Positions 6,179 through 9,868 of a stretch of 9,868 nucleotides of DNA are shown here, in pieces. The first letter of the stretch is position 1; every line of letters begins with the position of its first letter. The notes under the pieces were generated by a model, which worked only from the letters and a program-made list of their open reading frames with translations, searched no databases and was not told the origin of the DNA. Origin of the DNA: Persebacter sp051009035 (GTDB lineage: Bacteria > Pseudomonadota > Gammaproteobacteria > Tethybacterales > Persebacteraceae); the NCBI GenBank assembly GCA_051009035.1, contig JBPCWY010000210.1, positions 1 through 9,868 of the forward strand, written 5' to 3'. The translations under genes and the position numbers were made by a program.

Positions 6179-7526
6179 ATGGATTTTCTTCGGCGCGAAA
6201 ATCAAGCCGCAACGGCGCGCCAACCAAAGACAAACGGCGCGATAATGCGGACGCCAAATACCGCCGGTATTCATCGGCAAGGCGCGAAACCGACCCGCCA
6301 TGAATGACAAAACGTAGCGGCGCGCGCCCGCCTTGGTGGATATAACGCAATTTGGGGCGCGCCGTGCCGGAAAACGGCGGCGGATGTTTCTTCACCGCTT
6401 CGGATAATGCGCGGTTGAGCTGCGCGGTGGAAAACCGGGTTTGCGCCGCCTCCGCCGCCCGCCGCGCCGCCAAAAGCATTCCCGAAACCGGCGCTTTTTC
6501 CGACACCGCCGAGGCGGCAAACGCGCGCGCTTCAAATCCCAAAGACAATTCTTTTGCCTGCCGGGCGAGCGTTTGCGCGCGCCGCGCGGCGGGGAGCAAA
6601 TCGCTTTTGTTGCCGACCAACGCCGCGCCGCAACCGGCTTCCGCCACCATTGCGGCGAGCCGTTTGTCCTGGCGGGTGATGCCTTCCGCCATATCCCAAA
6701 CCAGCAACACCGCCGCCGTCCGCTCCAGCGCATCGCGCGCCGCCGCAACGCTCAATCGGATTTGTTCCGCAGTTTCGCGGCGGCGGCGCATGCCCGCCGT
6801 ATCGGTCAGCAAAAATTCGCCGTGGCGCGAAGACAACGGCGCGCAAATATTATCCCGGGTCGTCCCCGGACGGGCGGAAACCAGCGCGCGGTCGCGCCGC
6901 AACATGTTATTTAACAAAGTAGATTTGCCGACATTCGGACGCCCGATAATCGCCAGCGGCATGCCCGATTTGTCCTCTTGCGCGGCGGGCAGCATCGCGG
7001 CGAGTTTGGCGCGCAACCCGTCCAGCCCGCCGCCCCGCTTTGCCGACACGGGGATAATTTCTTCTTGGAACGGATAAAAATCGGCGCACGCTTCCGCTTC
7101 CGTCATGCCTTCCGATTTATTCGCCAGCAACAAACGGGGCGCGCCGGGCCAACGCCGCCGCAACATCGCCAGCACCGCTTCGTCTCCGTGCCGCACCCCG
7201 GCGCGCGCATCCGCTACAAGCAAAAAAATATCCGCGCCGTCCGCCGCTTTTTCCATGCGCCGCGCCGCATCGTCCGACCAATCATTTTCTTCGCCTTGCA
7301 CGCCGCCGGTATCCACCAACATCGCGGGGCGTCCGGGGGCAAAATGCGCCGTTTCACAAAGATAATCCAAAGTCATCCCCGGCGCGCCATGCACGAGCGA
7401 AGCGCGCCGCCCGCACAGCCGGTTAAACAGCAGCGATTTCCCCACATTGGGGCGTCCGGCTATAACGACAACGGGGAGTTTTGGCAAAGCATTTTCCGCA
7501 TGGCATGATTTCGGATTATACCGCAT
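6165..7526 (-). CDS. der: Der (EngA), double-domain GTPase for 50S ribosome assembly
   Basis: The 453-residue product has two successive G domains and a C-terminal KH-like domain, the architecture unique to Der. Domain 1 has GRPNVGKS (24-31), DTGG (72-75), NKSE (136-139) and SAK (161-163). Domain 2 has GRPNVGKS (195-202), PGTTRD (220-225), DTAG (242-245) and NKSD (306-309). The KH part includes KLRYIHQGG (392-400), FVIHGG (406-411) and DEYRRYL (418-424). Der is an essential cytoplasmic factor that acts late in large-subunit maturation. Domain 1 departs from consensus at three sites (GKSL for GKST, TLD for TRD, NKSE for NKxD) while domain 2 is canonical. The start is uncertain. ATG 7526 adds 13 residues before the usual N-terminus; TTG 7487 gives a typical LPKLPVVVIAGRPN beginning with GGAA just upstream, and a TATAAT box lies between the two starts. 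It is the first gene of the hfl operon. Confidence 0.95.
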   Translation of the reverse strand: MRYNPKSCHAENALPKLPVVVIAGRPNVGKSLLFNRLCGRRASLVHGAPGMTLDYLCETAHFAPGRPAMLVDTGGVQGEENDWSDDAARRMEKAADGADIFLLVADARAGVRHGDEAVLAMLRRRWPGAPRLLLANKSEGMTEAEACADFYPFQEEIIPVSAKRGGGLDGLRAKLAAMLPAAQEDKSGMPLAIIGRPNVGKSTLLNNMLRRDRALVSARPGTTRDNICAPLSSRHGEFLLTDTAGMRRRRETAEQIRLSVAAARDALERTAAVLLVWDMAEGITRQDKRLAAMVAEAGCGAALVGNKSDLLPAARRAQTLARQAKELSLGFEARAFAASAVSEKAPVSGMLLAARRAAEAAQTRFSTAQLNRALSEAVKKHPPPFSGTARPKLRYIHQGGRAPLRFVIHGGSVSRLADEYRRYLASALSRRLSLVGAPLRLDFRAEENPYVRA

Positions 7527-7544
7527 TCTTGGGTTTTTGGGGAA
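7515..7544 (-). promoter_or_regulatory. Possible promoter for the der-hflX-hflK-hflC operon
   Basis: The minus strand has a perfect TATAAT at 7520-7515. The best upstream hexamer, TTCCCC at 7544-7539 with an 18-base spacer, matches only the first two -35 positions and one more. If used, transcription would begin near 7508, downstream of ATG 7526, forcing translation to start at TTG 7487. The -10 match is exact but the -35 is poor. Confidence 0.3.
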
Positions 7545-7566
7545 TGCGCCGCCGCTCTTAAATTCC

Positions 7567-7682
7567 CGCTTCCGATTTTAATCGGGAGCGAAACCGCGCT
7601 GCGAAATTTACTCCGCCATGCCCCGATACTTGCCGCAATAAACTGCGGCGCATAGTTTCGCCCCCGACAAATGCCGGGGGCG
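7567..7682. repeat. REPIN-like inverted pair of hairpins
   Basis: Hairpin A pairs 7567-7576 with 7581-7590 (ten pairs, one G-T, TTTA loop). Hairpin B pairs 7659-7666 with 7675-7682 (eight perfect pairs, 8-base loop). The segments 7581-7594 and 7655-7668 are inverted copies of each other, matching at 12 of 14 positions (GTTTCGCTCCCGAT against GTTTCGCCCCCGAC). Each hairpin is thus the same kind of unit, 5'-GTTT then a CGCyCCCG stem, in opposite orientation. A third hairpin, GCCGCA/TGCGGC (7632-7637 with 7644-7649), sits between them. Paired inverted REP units of this layout are known as REPINs or BIMEs. Membership in a genome-wide family cannot be tested here. Confidence 0.55.
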
Positions 7683-7752
7683 GGGGATTTTCGGGAATGG
7701 TTAAAATTTCCGCGCGCGGCAAAACATCAATTCACGATTCTATCAACTCCCC

Positions 7753-7772
7753 ATTCCCGCGAAAGCGGGAAC
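7753..7772. repeat. ATTCCC-N8-GGGAA palindromic repeat (dRS3-like)
   Basis: TTCCCGC (7754-7760) and GCGGGAA (7765-7771) form a perfect 7-bp stem capped by a GAAA loop. The pattern ATTCCC-N8-GGGAAc closely resembles the dRS3 repeat of Neisseria (ATTCCC-N8-GGGAAT) and the similar 'attcccgcgaaagcgggaat' units scattered through many proteobacterial genomes. Only one copy is present in this window. Confidence 0.45.
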
Positions 7773-7862
7773 GGCGGGCGTTGTATTTTTACGCGGCTTT
7801 TATGCGGCAGGCGGCAAATGGTAAACGGTAAAAAAATTCCCGTTTTGCAGAAAGAAAAATAT

Positions 7863-8711
7863 TTAAACGCGGATGCCGCGGTGTCTTTCGCTGCGGCGGC
7901 GCAGTGCTTCCATTGTAAATAATAATAAAACCGAAAGTAAAATTAACATTGTCGCCGCCGCCAAAATTGTCGGGCTGATGCGTTCGCGAATGCCGGAAAA
8001 CATCTGCCACGGAATCGTGTGCTGTTCGTAAGCGCCGACGAATAAAATCACCACTACTTCGTCAAACGAAGTAATAAACGCAAACAACGCGCCGGAAATT
8101 ACGCCGGGCAAAATGAGCGGGACGATGACGCGAAAAAACGCCGTCGCCGGAGTCGCGCCCAAGCTTTGCGCCGCGCGCACCAGCGAATAATCAAAACCCG
8201 ACAAAGTCGCCGTGACCGTGATGACGACAAACGGAGTCGCCAGCGCGGTGTGCGCCAAAATTACGCCGGTATATGTTCCCTGCAAATTAATGTCCGAATA
8301 AAAAAAGAACATCGCCGCCGCCGAAATAATCAACGGCACAATCATCGGCGAAATTAACAGCGCCATAATCACGCGGCGAAACGGCAAATAGGCGCGCGAC
8401 AAACCGAGGGACGCCAAAACGCCGAGCGCGGTCGCCAGCAAAGTGGAAAACAGCGCAATAATCGCGCTGTTTTTTACCGCCGCGATCCAGTTGCGGTCCG
8501 AAAAGAAATCTTCATACCACTGCATGGAATATCCCGCCGGGTCCAGCGCCAGCATCTCTTTGGTAAAAACAAAATACGGCAGCGCGCTAAACGACAGCGG
8601 CACGATAACCAAAATCGGAAATATCAAATACAGCAGGACCAGCCCGGTAAAAACGCGCAGGGCGTAATGCCATATTTTTTCCCAACCACGAATGTAAGCA
8701 GGCGCCGCCAT
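7863..8711 (-). CDS. ABC transporter permease, PotC/PotI-like (spermidine/putrescine type)
   Basis: The 282-residue protein is an inner-membrane permease of the binding-protein-dependent family with about six hydrophobic segments (about 20-42, 80-105, 113-137, 147-170, 198-222, 248-268). The EAA loop that docks the ATPase is at about 179-203, RAAQSLGATPATAFFRVIVP followed by LILPG, with the conserved G and the LPG ending. N-terminal features such as SFSALPYFVF, and GYSMQWYEDFF before the second membrane helix, resemble PotC, PotI and YdcV. It would form a heterodimeric channel with the neighbouring permease. Polyamine is the likeliest substrate class, but related systems carry other small cationic or organic solutes and the binding protein is not in view. 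The start ATG shares its last base position with the upstream permease stop (TGATG), implying coupled translation; no separate ribosome site is evident. Confidence 0.9.
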   Translation of the reverse strand: MAAPAYIRGWEKIWHYALRVFTGLVLLYLIFPILVIVPLSFSALPYFVFTKEMLALDPAGYSMQWYEDFFSDRNWIAAVKNSAIIALFSTLLATALGVLASLGLSRAYLPFRRVIMALLISPMIVPLIISAAAMFFFYSDINLQGTYTGVILAHTALATPFVVITVTATLSGFDYSLVRAAQSLGATPATAFFRVIVPLILPGVISGALFAFITSFDEVVVILFVGAYEQHTIPWQMFSGIRERISPTILAAATMLILLSVLLLFTMEALRRRSERHRGIRV

Positions 8712-9868
8712 CAGCCCAGTTTCATATTGTCAATGCCGACAATTTTGTCGTAGCACCAATACATCAGCAACACCAGTGCCAGCAACATCAAACCCAGCGC
8801 CGAAGCCAGCCCCCAGTTGCCGGAGCTGCGCACATGATACGCGATGCGGTTGGAAATAAAAGTGCCTTCGGAACCGCCGACCAATTCCGGCGTAATGTAA
8901 TAACCGATGGCGAGAATGAACACCAAAATCGCGCCCGCGCCGATGCCCGGAATCGTCTGCGGAAAATACACGCGGCGAAACGCCGTAAACGCCCCCGCCC
9001 CCATGGACCGCGCCGCCCGCATATAAGACGGCGGAATCGTTTTCATCACGCTGTATAACGGCAAAATCATAAACGGCAATAAAATATGGGTCATCGCCAC
9101 CAGCGTCCCGGTTTTGTTGTGAATTAATTCCCAGCGTTCCGCGCCCTGCAAAACGCCGGACGCGAGCAGGATGTCATTTACCACGCCTTCGCGGTAAAGC
9201 AGCACAATCCACGAAGTCGTGCGCACCAACAGCGAAGTCCAAAACGGCAGCAGGACAAAAACCAGCAGCAAATTGGCGCGCCCCGCCGGCAAACTCGCCA
9301 GCAAAAACGCGGTCGGATATCCCAGCAAAAAAGTCAACAATGTAATCGCGGCGGACATGACAATCGTGCGCCAAAAAAGTTTAATATACACGCGCCGGTC
9401 TTCGGCGCGGCGTTCGTATCCGCCCTCCGCCGGGTCGTAGGCAAAATCGGCGGCGTCCAAATAATAGTTGCCGGTGTATTTTCCGGTAAAAAATTTAATG
9501 CCGCGCCAGATTTCCGCCTCGCCCCATTTTTTGTGAATTTCAATTAAGGCGGCGCGCGGGTCGGCGACTTCTTCCGGCAATTTGCGGGCGGCGCGCGCGG
9601 TTTTGCGAAACAAGCTGGATACGCCGGAGATTTGGAAATTTAACCTTTGCCCCACGCGGGTAATGGCTTTGTCGGGCGCGCCCCGTTTAATATCCGAAAA
9701 CATTCCGGCAAACACCGCATCGGGCGGCAACCCTTCGCCGTCCCATTCTTCCAGCGCGATGCGCGTATCGGCAAGCGCGTCATGCAAAACGGAATTATCC
9801 ACGCTGCGAAACAACATCTCGCCCACCGGCGCAAGAAAAGTAACGCAGATAAACAACAGCAAAGGCGC
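8711..9868 (-). CDS. ABC transporter permease, PotB/PotH-like, 5' end outside the window
   Basis: The frame is open through the window edge (GCG CCT TTG...), so the start is missing; 385 codons are present. The visible N-terminus is already in the first membrane helix (LLLFICVTFLAPVGEMLFRS). A long hydrophilic stretch of about 135 residues (roughly 21-158 of the visible part) follows before the second helix, then the usual five further membrane segments. The EAA loop reads MRAARSMGAGAFTAFRRVYF followed by PQTIPG. The segment YYITPELVGG and the C-terminal NWGLASALGLMLLALVLLMY are typical of PotB-type permeases. The large extracytoplasmic insertion after helix 1 is known to me from a proteobacterial subgroup of roughly 400-residue permeases. 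It pairs with the gene at 7863-8711, overlapping by one base. ATPase and binding-protein genes presumably lie further right. Confidence 0.88.
   Translation of the reverse strand, partial: APLLLFICVTFLAPVGEMLFRSVDNSVLHDALADTRIALEEWDGEGLPPDAVFAGMFSDIKRGAPDKAITRVGQRLNFQISGVSSLFRKTARAARKLPEEVADPRAALIEIHKKWGEAEIWRGIKFFTGKYTGNYYLDAADFAYDPAEGGYERRAEDRRVYIKLFWRTIVMSAAITLLTFLLGYPTAFLLASLPAGRANLLLVFVLLPFWTSLLVRTTSWIVLLYREGVVNDILLASGVLQGAERWELIHNKTGTLVAMTHILLPFMILPLYSVMKTIPPSYMRAARSMGAGAFTAFRRVYFPQTIPGIGAGAILVFILAIGYYITPELVGGSEGTFISNRIAYHVRSSGNWGLASALGLMLLALVLLMYWCYDKIVGIDNMKLG

Larger units (their letters stand above)
7527..7862. other. 336-bp intergenic region with hairpins and repeat-like elements
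   Basis: This gap separates the permease genes from der, all on the minus strand. I see no credible gene. It contains a REP-like inverted pair with a small hairpin between (7567-7682), a CCCGC-gaaa-GCGGG hairpin of a type that is dispersed in many genomes (7754-7771), and a weak AAACGG/CCGTTT hairpin (7823-7828 with 7840-7845) just past the permease stop. No clear intrinsic terminator with a U-tract is visible for the permease transcript. Confidence 0.65.

Noticed and set aside
6179..6310. Upstream extension of HflX by 44 residues
   Set aside because: These codons overlap the conserved KH-like part of der and the translation has no HflX similarity.
7823..7845. Possible intrinsic terminator after the PotC-like permease
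   Set aside because: The AAACGG/CCGTTT stem has its T-run in the loop rather than after the stem on the minus strand, so it does not fit an intrinsic terminator.
7671..7922. Plus-strand open frame of 83 codons in the gap between the permeases and der
   Set aside because: It starts in a hairpin loop, crosses the dRS3-like repeat (giving the familiar HSRESGN string of translated repeats) and runs antisense into the permease gene.
1..9868. CRISPR array, tRNA or rRNA genes, insertion sequence or prophage genes
   Set aside because: I saw no regularly spaced direct repeats, no tRNA or rRNA-like segments and no transposase, integrase or phage-type proteins on either strand.

Overview
The window looks like a stretch of proteobacterial chromosome, mostly housekeeping genes, GC-rich with many gcgc/cgcg runs. 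The order der-hflX-hflK-hflC resembles the der-hfq-hflX-hflK-hflC cluster I know from betaproteobacteria and the hfq-hflX-hflK-hflC cluster of gammaproteobacteria, but hfq is missing here. Together with an ETF-ubiquinone oxidoreductase and a GCS2-type carboxylate-amine ligase, this suggests an aerobic beta/gamma-like proteobacterium. The exact lineage cannot be read from the sequence.

Layout, left to right. Positions 1-126 (+) are the last 41 codons of ETF-QO. Twelve bases later, positions 139-921 (+) encode an unrecognised exported cysteine-rich protein with an internal duplication, in an AT-richer segment. All later genes are on the minus strand and are transcribed right to left. The permease gene 8711-9868, cut by the window edge, and 7863-8711 encode two permease subunits of a polyamine-type (PotB/PotC-like) ABC importer and share one base. 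After a 336-bp gap with a REP-like inverted pair come der (6165-7526), hflX (5030-6178), hflK (3856-5073) and hflC (2918-3859). Each of these overlaps the next, so they form one compact operon, ending at a probable intrinsic terminator at the hflC stop. A 455-bp non-coding gap full of inverted repeats follows, then a GCS2-family ligase (933-2462) that converges on the exported-protein gene with 11 bp between the stops.

How the genes work together: Der and HflX are ribosome-associated GTPases (50S assembly; rescue or splitting of stalled ribosomes). HflK and HflC are the paired SPFH membrane proteins that encase and regulate the FtsH protease. The operon therefore couples ribosome quality control to membrane protein quality control. 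The two permeases would form the heterodimeric membrane channel of an importer whose ATPase and binding protein are not in the window.

I found no convincing new multi-gene system. The most unusual items are the duplicated cysteine-rich exported protein, the two palindrome-rich intergenic regions, the departures from consensus in the first GTPase domain of Der, and the missing hfq.
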